This document shows, in pieces, positions 10,839 through 18,677 of a stretch of 64,000 nucleotides of DNA. Each line of letters opens with the position of its first letter. Positions within the stretch are counted from its first letter, which is position 1. This stretch comes from Betaproteobacteria bacterium (lineage in GTDB: Bacteria > Pseudomonadota > Gammaproteobacteria > Burkholderiales > Burkholderiaceae_A). The stretch is from positions 1 through 64,000 of the forward strand of contig VGHK01000002.1 in assembly GCA_016868305.1 (NCBI GenBank), read 5' to 3'. The notes under the pieces were generated by a model. The model searched no databases, was not told where the DNA came from, and saw only the letters and a list, made by a program, of their open reading frames with translations. Made by a program: the position numbers and the translations under genes.

Positions 10839-11830
10839 GGCTGCGCCCGGGTGGCGATGCGCAGAACGGCGCTGCGGGCGCGCGGATTAGAAGCCCGCTC
10901 CCGGTCCAAGGGGCGGATGCGGGTGGCTGCGGTCCAGACGGCGCGTCTGGGCTGCGCCGCCAGCGCCTGAGCCAGGATAGCCGACTGCGCCCGGCCCATT
11001 CCCGGTGGCCTCTGGAACGAGGCTGCCCGCTTGGACTGGGTGATGGCCTGCTTCACCCGACGATCTTCAAGAGAATGAAAACTGATGATGGCAAGGCGGC
11101 CACCCGGCTTGATGATTCTTGCCGACTGATCCAGAAGGCTGTCGAGTTCTTCCAGTTCGTGATTGATGAAAATTCGCAGGGCCTGAAAAGACCGTGTTGC
11201 TGGATGCTGCGACTCACGAGGTGCCCCGGCCCGCGAGAGCGTCTGGACGATGAGATCGGCAAGGTCTCGGGTGCGCGCAAGATAAGGCGCCTGCCCCTGC
11301 TGCGCGGCGGACTGCCGGGCAACGATGGCCCGGGCAATTGGCCCTGCATAGCGCTCATCGCCATAGCGACGCAAGACCTCGGCGATCTCGGAGACACTGG
11401 CGGTCTTAAGCCAGTCGGAAACCGGCTGTCCCTGACCTGGGTCCATGCGCATATCGAGAGGCCCGTCTCTCATGAAGCTAAACCCTCTGCTGGCCTGATC
11501 GAGTTGCGGCGAGGACACCCCAAGGTCTGCGAAAACGCCGTCGACCGAATCGATGGCCAGTTCAGCCAGAACTGCCGACATTTGCGAGAACGGTCGCCGC
11601 ACAAACTGGAACCGGGGATCCTGGATCGCAGCTGCCGCCGCAGCAGCCTCGGGGTCTCGGTCGAGGGCCACAAGCCTGCCCTCTGGTTCCAGCCGGGCAA
11701 GCAGCGCCTGGCTGTGTCCGCCCCGTCCGAAGGTGGCGTCAACGTACGTGCCATTGGTCTTTCCCAGAACGCCCCCGATCAGGGCTTCGAGCAGAACGGA
11801 GGTGTGAGACGGGGCGAGGGACTCGGTCAA
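10835..11830 (-). CDS. rsmH: 16S rRNA (cytosine1402-N4)-methyltransferase RsmH
   Basis: RsmH (formerly MraW) methylates N4 of C1402 in the 16S rRNA decoding centre using S-adenosylmethionine. The 331-residue protein begins with SHTSVLLEALIGG and has the SAM-binding motif DATFGRGGHSQALL, then FADLGVSSPQLDQASRGFSF, and LAIISFHSLEDRRVK near the C-terminus, all diagnostic. The start appears to be TTG at 11828-11830, directly after the mraZ stop TGA; no in-frame ATG or GTG is available ahead of the conserved region. It is the second gene of the mra operon. Confidence 0.97.
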   Translation of the reverse strand: MTESLAPSHTSVLLEALIGGVLGKTNGTYVDATFGRGGHSQALLARLEPEGRLVALDRDPEAAAAAAAIQDPRFQFVRRPFSQMSAVLAELAIDSVDGVFADLGVSSPQLDQASRGFSFMRDGPLDMRMDPGQGQPVSDWLKTASVSEIAEVLRRYGDERYAGPIARAIVARQSAAQQGQAPYLARTRDLADLIVQTLSRAGAPRESQHPATRSFQALRIFINHELEELDSLLDQSARIIKPGGRLAIISFHSLEDRRVKQAITQSKRAASFQRPPGMGRAQSAILAQALAAQPRRAVWTAATRIRPLDRERASNPRARSAVLRIATRAQP

Positions 11831-12241
11831 TCACAGGGTCCCCCGAAGTTTGCGGGCACGTACCTGTTCCTTATGATGGTCGAGCCGCGCAGGATCCCAG
11901 AGCTCGAAATATTCGCCCAGACCGAGCAGCATTACCTCGCGGCTTATGCCAGCGCCTTCGCGCAGCACCGGGTTGACCAGCACCCGGCCTGCGGTATCGA
12001 GCTCTGGAGTATCGCTTAGACCCAGCCAGAAACGCCGGCGGTCGTCGTCTGATTCGTCGGCCGACAAGGACTGCACCTTGGCAGACCAGCGTGTGGCCGG
12101 CATCAGCACCAGACAGCCGACATCGCTTTCAATGAGCGCAATCTGCCCCTGGGCCTCCCTCGCCAGAATATCCCGATACCGCGTGGGAATGGTCATGCGC
12201 CCTTTGGCATCGAGACTGAGTGCGGAAACCCCGGAGAACAT
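11831..12241 (-). CDS. mraZ: Transcriptional regulator MraZ
   Basis: MraZ is an AbrB-fold DNA-binding protein that represses its own operon, the cell-division and wall cluster, through repeated TGGG boxes upstream. The 136-residue product begins MFSGVSALSLDAKGRMTIPTRYR and contains a second similar half (LDTAGRVLVNPVLREGAGI), the two SpoVT/AbrB-like repeats expected of the family. The start is set at ATG 12239-12241 because the family begins MF-x-G; a reading from 12277 would add 12 atypical residues. A promoter with matching MraZ boxes lies about 100 bases upstream, supporting autoregulation. Confidence 0.97.
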   Translation of the reverse strand: MFSGVSALSLDAKGRMTIPTRYRDILAREAQGQIALIESDVGCLVLMPATRWSAKVQSLSADESDDDRRRFWLGLSDTPELDTAGRVLVNPVLREGAGISREVMLLGLGEYFELWDPARLDHHKEQVRARKLRGTL

Positions 12242-12311
12242 TGAAAAATCGACGGTCCTGGTTAGAAAAATCGGCACGAGGACCAGGGGCGTCCCACCAG
12301 AATGGCAAAAA

Positions 12312-12347
12312 CCCCACTATTCCCCACTTTTTGACACTATTCCCCAC
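12312..12347 (-). promoter_or_regulatory. MraZ operator: 10-bp-spaced GTGGGG boxes
   Basis: On the minus strand GTGGGG occurs at 12342-12347, 12322-12327 and 12312-12317. A degenerate copy GTGTCA lies at 12332-12337 in the same 10-bp register. MraZ is known to bind direct repeats of TGGG one helical turn apart. The first box abuts the -10 element and the others cover the transcription start and early leader, which fits repression. Confidence 0.85.
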
Positions 12348-12374
12348 TCTATGCAAAAGCGCGTGGGTGGTCAA
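12346..12374 (-). promoter_or_regulatory. Promoter of the mra/dcw operon
   Basis: Reading the minus strand, TTGACC (12369-12374) is followed after exactly 17 bases by TAGAGT (12346-12351), a good sigma-70 type match. It lies about 105 bases upstream of the mraZ start and overlaps the first MraZ box, as expected for the autoregulated Pmra promoter. The transcription start would be near 12339. Confidence 0.7.
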
Positions 12375-12527
12375 GCGAACCGGGGTTTTCTTCTTTGGAA
12401 ACAACAAGTTAGACTGACTTTTCGGAAGGTCACTTAAATAAATTAAATCATTAGAATCAATGAGATAAAAAATAAATGTTATGTTCTTTGTAAGCTAATC
12501 GGGGCTGGCGCGCCGAGCCCTAAAAAA
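12375..12527. other. AT-rich spacer between rnpB and the mra promoter
   Basis: No gene is seen here. The stretch 12415-12490 is markedly AT-rich compared with its surroundings. Next to rnpB lies a GC-rich inverted repeat around the palindrome GGCGCGCC (about 12500-12520), which could form a hairpin downstream of the rnpB 3' end but has no T-run after it in either direction. Confidence 0.5.
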
Positions 12528-12908
12528 GGGGGGAAGCGAGCCTATAGGCCGGATTCTGTTACGGAGGGAGCCCCGAGAGGCCCCTTCTATAGCGGCCATC
12601 CCTCTAGGCCCGCCATTACTGACGGGCTCAAGCCACCTACCCGCGCACTCGGACGGGACGCCCTACAAAGACCTCAAAGGCCCCACGTGCGCCTATTTGG
12701 TGTTGCTCCGGGTGGAGGTTGCCGCGTTTCACGTCCCCATGGCAGGCCATGGTTACTCGTCTCTGTGGCCCTATTCCTCGCCTTGGGCGGGCCGCGAGGC
12801 CCGCTTGCTGCGTACGGCCGTTAGCCGTCACCCTTCCCTGCGGAGTCCGGACCTTCCTCTGCCGGTAACAAGACCGGCAGCGGCCGCCCGGCCCACTTCC
12901 CACCCGCC
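12528..12908 (-). ncRNA. rnpB: RNase P RNA component (M1 RNA)
   Basis: This is the catalytic RNA that trims 5' leaders from pre-tRNAs. The minus strand has the conserved 5' core GAGGAAGGTCCGGACTCC (12842-12859), AGGGTGACGGCTAACGGCCG just after it, the P4-closing segment ACAGAATCC (12551-12559) near the 3' end, and terminal complementary segments (GGGAAG near 12900 with CTTCCC near 12530) that would form helix P1. The length of about 380 nt fits a bacterial type A molecule. A run of six T on the minus strand (12522-12527) follows directly and probably marks termination. Ends are estimated to within a few bases. Confidence 0.95.
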
Positions 12909-12909
12909 C

Positions 12910-12937
12910 ATCATACGGCCTGCACCTGCCAGGCAAT
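12910..12937 (-). promoter_or_regulatory. Probable rnpB promoter inside the pyrC 3' end
   Basis: The minus strand has TATGAT (12910-12915), a near-perfect -10, a few bases before the predicted 5' end of rnpB. The -35 is weaker: ATTGCC (12932-12937) with 16-base spacing. The element overlaps the last codons and stop of pyrC, so rnpB would have its own start signal even though it follows pyrC directly. Confidence 0.55.
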
Positions 12938-14017
12938 AGACTGGCCTGCAGCCAGCGGGACAATCGACTGGTCTTCGGTTAGTTCGGCAAAGGGAGCGCC
13001 GCCCAAGGCCGCCTCGGCAAAGGCAAACCGCTGCGGCACCAGGGATGCCCGGCGAATGAGACGCAGCCGTCGGGTGTTGGGCGCAAGGCCATAAAACGCC
13101 GGCCCATAAAGACTGGCGAAGCCCTCGAGCCGGTTTAAGGCGCCTGCCTGGTCAAAGGCCTGGGCATACAGGGCCATGGCCACAGGGGCCGAATAGCAGC
13201 CCGCACAGCCGCAGGACGACTCTTTGTCAGACTGCGGGTGGGGCGCGGAGTCGGTTCCGAGAAAAAACCGGGGGCTGCCGCTTGTGGCGGCGGCGAGAAG
13301 CGCCTGACGATGGGTCTCACGCTTGAGCACGGGCAGGCAATAGTAATGGGGCCGGATTCCTCCTTGAAAGAGGGAGTTACGGTTATAGAGCAGGTGCTGC
13401 GGGGTAATCGTTGCCGCGATGGGGCCTGCGGCCTCACGCACAAAGTCGGCGGCCTCTCGGGTCGTAATATGCTCAAGCACGATCTTTAAGGCCGGGTAAC
13501 GCGCACGCAGCGGAATGAGTACCTGATCAATAAACCGGGCCTCACGGTCGAAGATATCAACCTCAGAATGGGTCACTTCGCCGTGCAGACAGAAGACCAT
13601 GCCGCGCTGCTGCATGCGTTCGAGCACGGGTTCGCAATGGGCCAGGTCGGTCACCCCGCTGTCGGAATGGGTGGTTGCCCCGGCGGGATAGAGCTTGACT
13701 GCGGGAATCACCCCCGTGTCTACGGCGCGATCGATCTCCTGCAGTGCCGTCGCGTCGGTGAGGTAGAGCGTCATGAGGGGGGAGAAGTCCGACAGCGACT
13801 CCCCCGTACGCAGGCTGTGGGCCTGTGCGGCGGCAAGAATCCGGTCGCGGTAGGCCAGCGCCAGGGCGGTGGTGGTCACCGGTGGCTTGAGATTGGGCAT
13901 AACCAGCGCACGGCCGAAGTGGCGGGCCGAGGCCGGCAGCACCGAGGCCATGGCCGCCCCATCCCGCAGGTGTAGATGCCAGTCATCGGGCTGGATAATC
14001 TCAAGGGTGCCTGTCAT
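12911..14017 (-). CDS. pyrC: Dihydroorotase PyrC
   Basis: PyrC closes carbamoyl-aspartate to dihydroorotate in de novo pyrimidine synthesis (cytoplasm). The 368-residue protein is of the class II homodimeric type. It shows the zinc ligands H14 and H16 in WHLHLRDG, a likely carboxylated Lys at residue 108 (VKLYPAGATT), H145 (FCLHGEV), H183 (LEHITT), and a C-terminal TDSAPHPQ with the catalytic Asp. It is about 20 residues longer than the E. coli enzyme. ATG at 14015-14017 is preceded by a purine-rich AAGAAAGAAAG. It follows the glycerate kinase gene by about 60 bases on the same strand. Confidence 0.97.
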   Translation of the reverse strand: MTGTLEIIQPDDWHLHLRDGAAMASVLPASARHFGRALVMPNLKPPVTTTALALAYRDRILAAAQAHSLRTGESLSDFSPLMTLYLTDATALQEIDRAVDTGVIPAVKLYPAGATTHSDSGVTDLAHCEPVLERMQQRGMVFCLHGEVTHSEVDIFDREARFIDQVLIPLRARYPALKIVLEHITTREAADFVREAAGPIAATITPQHLLYNRNSLFQGGIRPHYYCLPVLKRETHRQALLAAATSGSPRFFLGTDSAPHPQSDKESSCGCAGCYSAPVAMALYAQAFDQAGALNRLEGFASLYGPAFYGLAPNTRRLRLIRRASLVPQRFAFAEAALGGAPFAELTEDQSIVPLAAGQSIAWQVQAV

Positions 14018-14080
14018 GTTGCTTTCTTTCTTTTGATTTCTCGGCTGGGGCCTTGGAAAGACCCCGATGGAACCTGCGGG

Positions 14081-15427
14081 TTAGACCACCAGGATCGCAC
14101 GATAGTCGTTGACATTGGTGCGCGTGGGCCCGGTTGTGACCACACGGCCGAGGGGTTCGAAGACCGCCAGCACGTCATTGGCATCGAGTGCCTTGCGCGG
14201 CGATATCCCTTTTTCGCGGGCAAGGCTAAGGGTTGCAGGACAAAGCAATGCCCCCGCATGTGGGCTTGCGCCATCAATGCCATCGGTATCGGCCGCCAGG
14301 CCAAAGACCCGGTCAGCCACCCCCATCGCTTCCACCGCGAGCCCCATGGCCAGCAGAAACTCCGCACACCGTCCGCCACGACCCTGGCCCCGCACAGTCA
14401 CCGTACATTCTCCGCCAGAGAGCAGTACCACCGGCCGCGCAAAGCTCGGGTCCTGGTCTTGGGCGAGTTCACGCACCCAGGAGGCCAGGCCGGTGGCAAC
14501 ATCGCGCGCCTCTCCCGTTACAGCGTCGCCCAGCACCACCGGGCGCACACCCGCCTGGACAAAGACCTCGGCCGCCGCCCGCAGACTCGCCCGGGCAGTG
14601 GCCAGCATATGGGTGGTGACATGCGACAGCCGCGGATCACCAGGCTTGGGCGTCTCGGAAATCTCGCCACGCAGACCCGACTGCAGATGCAACGCAATTG
14701 CTTCGGGCGGGCTGACGTCCCACCGAGAGAGCACCTCAAGCGCATCCGCATAGGTGGAAGGGTCGGCTGCGCAGGGGCCGGAGGCAATGGCTGAGGGGTC
14801 ATCGCCCACGACATCGGAGACCACCAAGGCGGTTACCGGCGCGGCACAGGCCAGGGCGAGCCGCCCCCCCTGAATCTTGGAGAGGTGCTTGCGGACAATA
14901 TTCATGTCGGTAATCGGGGCGCCGGATCGCAACAGGTCTGTGGTGAGCGACTTAAGATCGGCCATGGTCAGGCCATCGGCAGGCAGCGCCAGCAGGCTCG
15001 ACCCCCCGCCCGAGACAAGCACAATGAGTCGATCGTCGGGGGTGAGACGCGAGACCGCTGAGAGGATCTCCTGAGCGGCCTGGGCGCCGGCCGCATCGGG
15101 TACGGGATGCCCCGCCTCAACACATCGAATACGAGACAGATCTAGGCCATGGGCGTAACGCGTGATCACCACCCCCGAGAGTGGGGCATCCTGCGGCCAG
15201 TGGGCCTCCACCGCGGCAGCCATGCTCGCGGCAGCCTTGCCGGCACCCACGACCAGTGTCTGGCCACGGGGGGGCGGGGGCAAGGCCCGCGCCAGGGTAT
15301 CGCCAGGGTAGGCGGCGGCAACGGCGACATCAAAGCTGCGCCGCAATAGGGCCAGCCAGTCCTCTGGGGACCGATTTTCTGCAGGGCCAGCGAATACCGC
15401 CGAACTAAAGACTGCCGAACTAGCCAC
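14081..15427 (-). CDS. Glycerate 2-kinase, MOFRL family (TtuD/GckA-like)
   Basis: This 448-residue protein belongs to the MOFRL glycerate kinase family, which phosphorylates D-glycerate to 2-phosphoglycerate; older annotations call members hydroxypyruvate reductase TtuD. Motifs seen: VVGAGKAAASMAAA near the N-terminus, VSGGGSSLLALP, VSDVVGDDPSAIASGP, and the C-terminal MOFRL part with GGRCAEFLLAMG and DTDGIDG. The start is placed at GTG 15425-15427, overlapping the end of the upstream dehydrogenase gene by 8 bases; reading further upstream would lie wholly within that gene. Pairing with the tartrate-dehydrogenase-like gene suggests a route from tartrate or tartronate-type acids through glycerate to glycolysis (inference). 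Confidence 0.9.
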   Translation of the reverse strand: MASSAVFSSAVFAGPAENRSPEDWLALLRRSFDVAVAAAYPGDTLARALPPPPRGQTLVVGAGKAAASMAAAVEAHWPQDAPLSGVVITRYAHGLDLSRIRCVEAGHPVPDAAGAQAAQEILSAVSRLTPDDRLIVLVSGGGSSLLALPADGLTMADLKSLTTDLLRSGAPITDMNIVRKHLSKIQGGRLALACAAPVTALVVSDVVGDDPSAIASGPCAADPSTYADALEVLSRWDVSPPEAIALHLQSGLRGEISETPKPGDPRLSHVTTHMLATARASLRAAAEVFVQAGVRPVVLGDAVTGEARDVATGLASWVRELAQDQDPSFARPVVLLSGGECTVTVRGQGRGGRCAEFLLAMGLAVEAMGVADRVFGLAADTDGIDGASPHAGALLCPATLSLAREKGISPRKALDANDVLAVFEPLGRVVTTGPTRTNVNDYRAILVV

Positions 15428-16490
15428 GCGCCACCACCATCGCAATGGCCTCACCCACCGCGTTGGTGCGGGCAGTGCCCCCCAGGTCTGGTGTCTTTGG
15501 CCCGGTGCGTAAGACCTCTTCGATGGCCGCGAGCACGGCGTCGTGTGCCTCAGGGTAGCCAAGAAAATCGAGCATCAATGCGGCCGACCAGATCTGCCCA
15601 ATCGGGTTGGCAATGCCCTTACCCGCGATGTCCGGTGCAGACCCATGCACCGGCTCAAACAAGGACGGAAAACGGCGCTCCGGGTTGAGGTTGCCCGACG
15701 GCGCAATGCCGATAGTGCCTGTGCAGGCGGGACCGAGATCAGAAAGAATGTCTCCGAAGAGGTTGCTGGCCACGACCACATCAAACCAGTCGGGGTGCAG
15801 CACAAAATTGGCCGTGAGTATGTCGATGTGGTACTTGTCCACGCGCACCTGGGGATATTCTTGCCCGATAGCCTCTACCCGGGTGTCCCACCAGGGCATG
15901 GTGATGGCAATACCATTGGACTTGGTCGCCGAGGTGAGGTGCTTCTTCGGCCGACGCTGGGCCAGGTCGAAGGCAAAACGCAGCACGCGGTCGGTGCCAT
16001 GGCGGCTCATGATGGTCTCTTGCATCACGACCTCCCGGTCGGTGCCCGCAAAAGCGATACCCCCCACACTGGAATACTCGCCCTCGGTGTTTTCACGCAC
16101 AACATAGAAGTCAATGTCGCCCGGGTTTCGGCCGACCAGAGGCGACCGCACCCCCGGCATCAGCCGCGCGGGTCGGAGATTGACATACTGGTCAAACTCA
16201 CGCCGAAACTTCAAAAGCGACCCCCAGAGCGAGACATGGTCGGGCACGGTGGCCGGCCAGCCCACCGCCCCAAAAAAGATTGCATCAAATGCCGAGAGGG
16301 TCTGCTTCCAGTCGGCCGGCATCATCTCGCCATGCCGCTGAAAATAGTCACACGAGGCAAAGTCAAACGCCTGGCAGTCAAGTGCAATGCCAAACCGGGC
16401 CGCCGCGGCCTGCAGCACCCGCATACCCTCTGGGACCACCTCCTTACCAATACCATCTCCCGGCAGAACTGCAATGCGATGCGCAGCCAT
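15420..16490 (-). CDS. ttuC: Tartrate dehydrogenase/decarboxylase-like enzyme (TtuC/YeaU family)
   Basis: The 356-residue product is an isocitrate/isopropylmalate-dehydrogenase-fold NAD enzyme. Seen are AVLPGDGIGKEVVPEG at the N-terminus, the substrate-binding arginines in the NLRPARLMPGV region, RENTEGEYSS, the KSNGI segment, and the C-terminal GSAPDIAGKGIANPIGQIWSAALML. The VRENTEGEYSSVGG and FFGAVGWP features match the TtuC/YeaU group (tartrate or D-malate oxidation) better than LeuB. Substrate specificity cannot be fixed from sequence; D-malate is the main alternative. ATG at 16488-16490 has GGAG nine bases upstream. It is first in a two-gene unit with glycerate kinase and divergent from the ABC exporter. 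Confidence 0.88.
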   Translation of the reverse strand: MAAHRIAVLPGDGIGKEVVPEGMRVLQAAAARFGIALDCQAFDFASCDYFQRHGEMMPADWKQTLSAFDAIFFGAVGWPATVPDHVSLWGSLLKFRREFDQYVNLRPARLMPGVRSPLVGRNPGDIDFYVVRENTEGEYSSVGGIAFAGTDREVVMQETIMSRHGTDRVLRFAFDLAQRRPKKHLTSATKSNGIAITMPWWDTRVEAIGQEYPQVRVDKYHIDILTANFVLHPDWFDVVVASNLFGDILSDLGPACTGTIGIAPSGNLNPERRFPSLFEPVHGSAPDIAGKGIANPIGQIWSAALMLDFLGYPEAHDAVLAAIEEVLRTGPKTPDLGGTARTNAVGEAIAMVVARG

Positions 16491-16547
16491 ACGTAACTCC
16501 GTGTTTTTTAGAATGCTGAATTATGCGCTGCCCACCCGCCTGTTCTA

Positions 16548-18470
16548 ATGCTGCTTTTGGCCCCTTTCCCTGCTAAGCCCTCGATGACCCCATCCACCGC
16601 AGAAACTTCCCCATTGGCCCAAGACAGTCTGGCGGCTGTCGATGCCACGCCCCCGGTTGCCCGCCCGCCGAAGGGCGCTTGGCAGGTCATCGCAACGCTA
16701 TTGCCCTACCTCATGAAGTACAAGCTGCGCATGGGGCTGGCCCTGGCCGCGCTGGTGGCCGCAAAGCTGGCCAACGTATCGATTCCCATCTTTCTGAAAG
16801 AAATCGTAGACGGCCTCACCCCCTTGGCCACGGCCACGACACAGAGCCCGAATGCTGTGGCCGGCGCGGTTCTTGTGATTCCGCTGGCCCTAGTGGTGGG
16901 CTATGGCCTGATGCGGCTTGCCTCTACCGGGCTTACCGAAATCCGCGAACTAATTTTTGCCCGTGTCACCCAAGGGGCTGTGCGCGATATCTCATTGCGG
17001 GTCTTTCGGCATCTGCACCAGCTCTCGCTACGGTTTCATCTCGAACGACAGACTGGTGGCCTGACCCGCGATATCGAGCGGGGCACACGCGGGGTGGGCA
17101 CCCTGGTCAACTTCACGCTCTACAGCATCGTGCCCACTGCGCTTGAAGTGTTGCTGGTGACTGCCTATCTGGCCTGGCAGTACCCGCCGATCTTTGCCTG
17201 GATCACGCTGGCCGCCCTGGTGGCGTATGTGGTCTATACCTTCATGGTGACCGAATGGCGTACCCACTTTCGGCGTGAGATGAATGAACTAGATACCCGG
17301 GCCAATGCCCGCGCGATTGACTCTTTGCTCAACTACGAGACAGTGAAATACTTCAACAACGAGGAGTTTGAAGCGCAGCGCTACGATCGCAGTCTGCATC
17401 GGTGGCAGGAGGCCGCAATCAAAAGCCAGGCCTCATTGTCTCTTTTGAATGTTGGGCAGTCGGCCATCATCGCGCTGGCTGCCACGCTCATGGTCTGGCA
17501 GGCAGTGGTTGGGGTGCAGGCAGGCACCATGACCCTGGGCGACCTTGTGCTGGTCAATGCATTTCTCATTCAACTATATGTGCCTTTGAATTTTCTCGGT
17601 GTGCTCTATCGCGAGATCAAGCAGAGCATCGCCGACATGGAGCGGCTCTTTGGCCTGATGGCCCAGAACAAAGAGGTGGCAGACCCGCCTGGTGCCCTGC
17701 CCCTTGCGGTGAAAACCGGTACGGTACGGTTTGAAGAGGTGGCCTTTGCCTACGACCCTCGGCGCCCGATTTTCCGCTCGCTATCCCTCACCCTCTCGGC
17801 AGGTAAAACCACAGCCGTGGTGGGGTCTTCGGGCGCAGGCAAGAGCACCTTATCGCGGCTCTTATACCGGTTTTACGATGTCCAAAAAGGGCGCATCACG
17901 ATCGACGGACAAGACATCCGGACTGTTGTCCAAGGCTCTGTGCGCCAGGCAATTGGTATCGTGCCGCAGGACACCGTGCTTTTTAACGATACCCTGGCCT
18001 ACAACATCCGCTATGGCTGTCCCAACGCCAGCGACGACGAGGTCTGGCAGGCTGCGCAGTCGGCCCACCTCGATGCCCTGATTCGCAGCCTTCCTGAGGG
18101 CCTGCAGACCCAGGTGGGGGAGCGCGGCCTCAAGCTCTCAGGGGGCGAAAAACAGCGGGTCGCAATCGCCCGTGCGCTACTCAAACGCCCCGCGATTCTG
18201 GTCTTTGACGAGGCCACCTCGGCACTCGACTCCGAGTCCGAGCGGGCGATTCAGGCAGAGATACGCGAGGTCTCCCGTGGGCGCACCAGTCTGGTGATCG
18301 CTCACCGACTCTCGACCATTATCGATGCCGATATGATCATCGTGCTCGAAGACGGTGCGCTCATTGAACAGGGGCGCCATGCGGAGTTGCTGGCCCGCAG
18401 GGGTCGTTACGCGGAGCTCTGGGAGATGCAGGCCCGTCAGGACCACGAGGCGACGCCACCGATTCGGTAG
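16548..18470 (+). CDS. ABC exporter of the Atm1/ABCB7 type (membrane and ATPase domains fused)
   Basis: This half-transporter of 640 codons has an N-terminal membrane domain with about six helices (residues 55-350) and a C-terminal ATPase. The ATPase shows Walker A GSSGAGKSTLSRLLYRFYD, signature [14 protein letters not shown] and Walker B LVFDEATSALDSESE. The membrane part, with NYETVKYFNNEEFEAQRYD and FRHLHQLSLRFHLERQTGG, matches the Atm1/HMT1 group, which exports glutathione-linked sulphur or metal compounds. The substrate here is not known. Two starts are possible: ATG 16548, or ATG 16584 twelve codons later. It is divergent from ttuC with under 100 bases between them. Confidence 0.9.
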   Translation: MLLLAPFPAKPSMTPSTAETSPLAQDSLAAVDATPPVARPPKGAWQVIATLLPYLMKYKLRMGLALAALVAAKLANVSIPIFLKEIVDGLTPLATATTQSPNAVAGAVLVIPLALVVGYGLMRLASTGLTEIRELIFARVTQGAVRDISLRVFRHLHQLSLRFHLERQTGGLTRDIERGTRGVGTLVNFTLYSIVPTALEVLLVTAYLAWQYPPIFAWITLAALVAYVVYTFMVTEWRTHFRREMNELDTRANARAIDSLLNYETVKYFNNEEFEAQRYDRSLHRWQEAAIKSQASLSLLNVGQSAIIALAATLMVWQAVVGVQAGTMTLGDLVLVNAFLIQLYVPLNFLGVLYREIKQSIADMERLFGLMAQNKEVADPPGALPLAVKTGTVRFEEVAFAYDPRRPIFRSLSLTLSAGKTTAVVGSSGAGKSTLSRLLYRFYDVQKGRITIDGQDIRTVVQGSVRQAIGIVPQDTVLFNDTLAYNIRYGCPNASDDEVWQAAQSAHLDALIRSLPEGLQTQVGERGLKLSGGEKQRVAIARALLKRPAILVFDEATSALDSESERAIQAEIREVSRGRTSLVIAHRLSTIIDADMIIVLEDGALIEQGRHAELLARRGRYAELWEMQARQDHEATPPIR

Positions 18471-18677
18471 TTACCCTAGGCCTTCGCCCGAACGCCCTTG
18501 AATCCATCAACTTCAGGCACACTGATCGCTGTTGTTGCCTGATAGAGATTAAAGCGAGAGCGGTGTCTCTGGCGTTGTCTGTTCGTAATTCCAGAGAGCG
18601 AAGTCCAGAGCGCTACCGTCACTAGTCAGGCCCGCCAGCGTGATATGCATCCACCCCCTACTGTTCAGGAGATTTTC
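18471..18677. other. Intergenic region upstream of the amino-acid ABC operon
   Basis: These 207 bases hold no gene that I can support. There is a 7-base inverted repeat, TCTCTGG (18566-18572) with CCAGAGA (18591-18597), 18 bases apart, which could be an operator for the following transporter operon. AGGAG just before 18678 is the ribosome-binding site of the binding-protein gene. No clear terminator follows the Atm1-type gene. Confidence 0.4.

Noticed and set aside
12312-12347. Evenly spaced repeats that might be read as a small CRISPR
   Set aside because: Units are 6 bases at 10-base spacing upstream of mraZ, which fits an MraZ operator. No cas genes are present.
18566-18597. Inverted repeat as a terminator for the Atm1-type gene
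   Set aside because: The loop is 18 bases and the arms 7 with no T-run, so an operator is likelier than a terminator.
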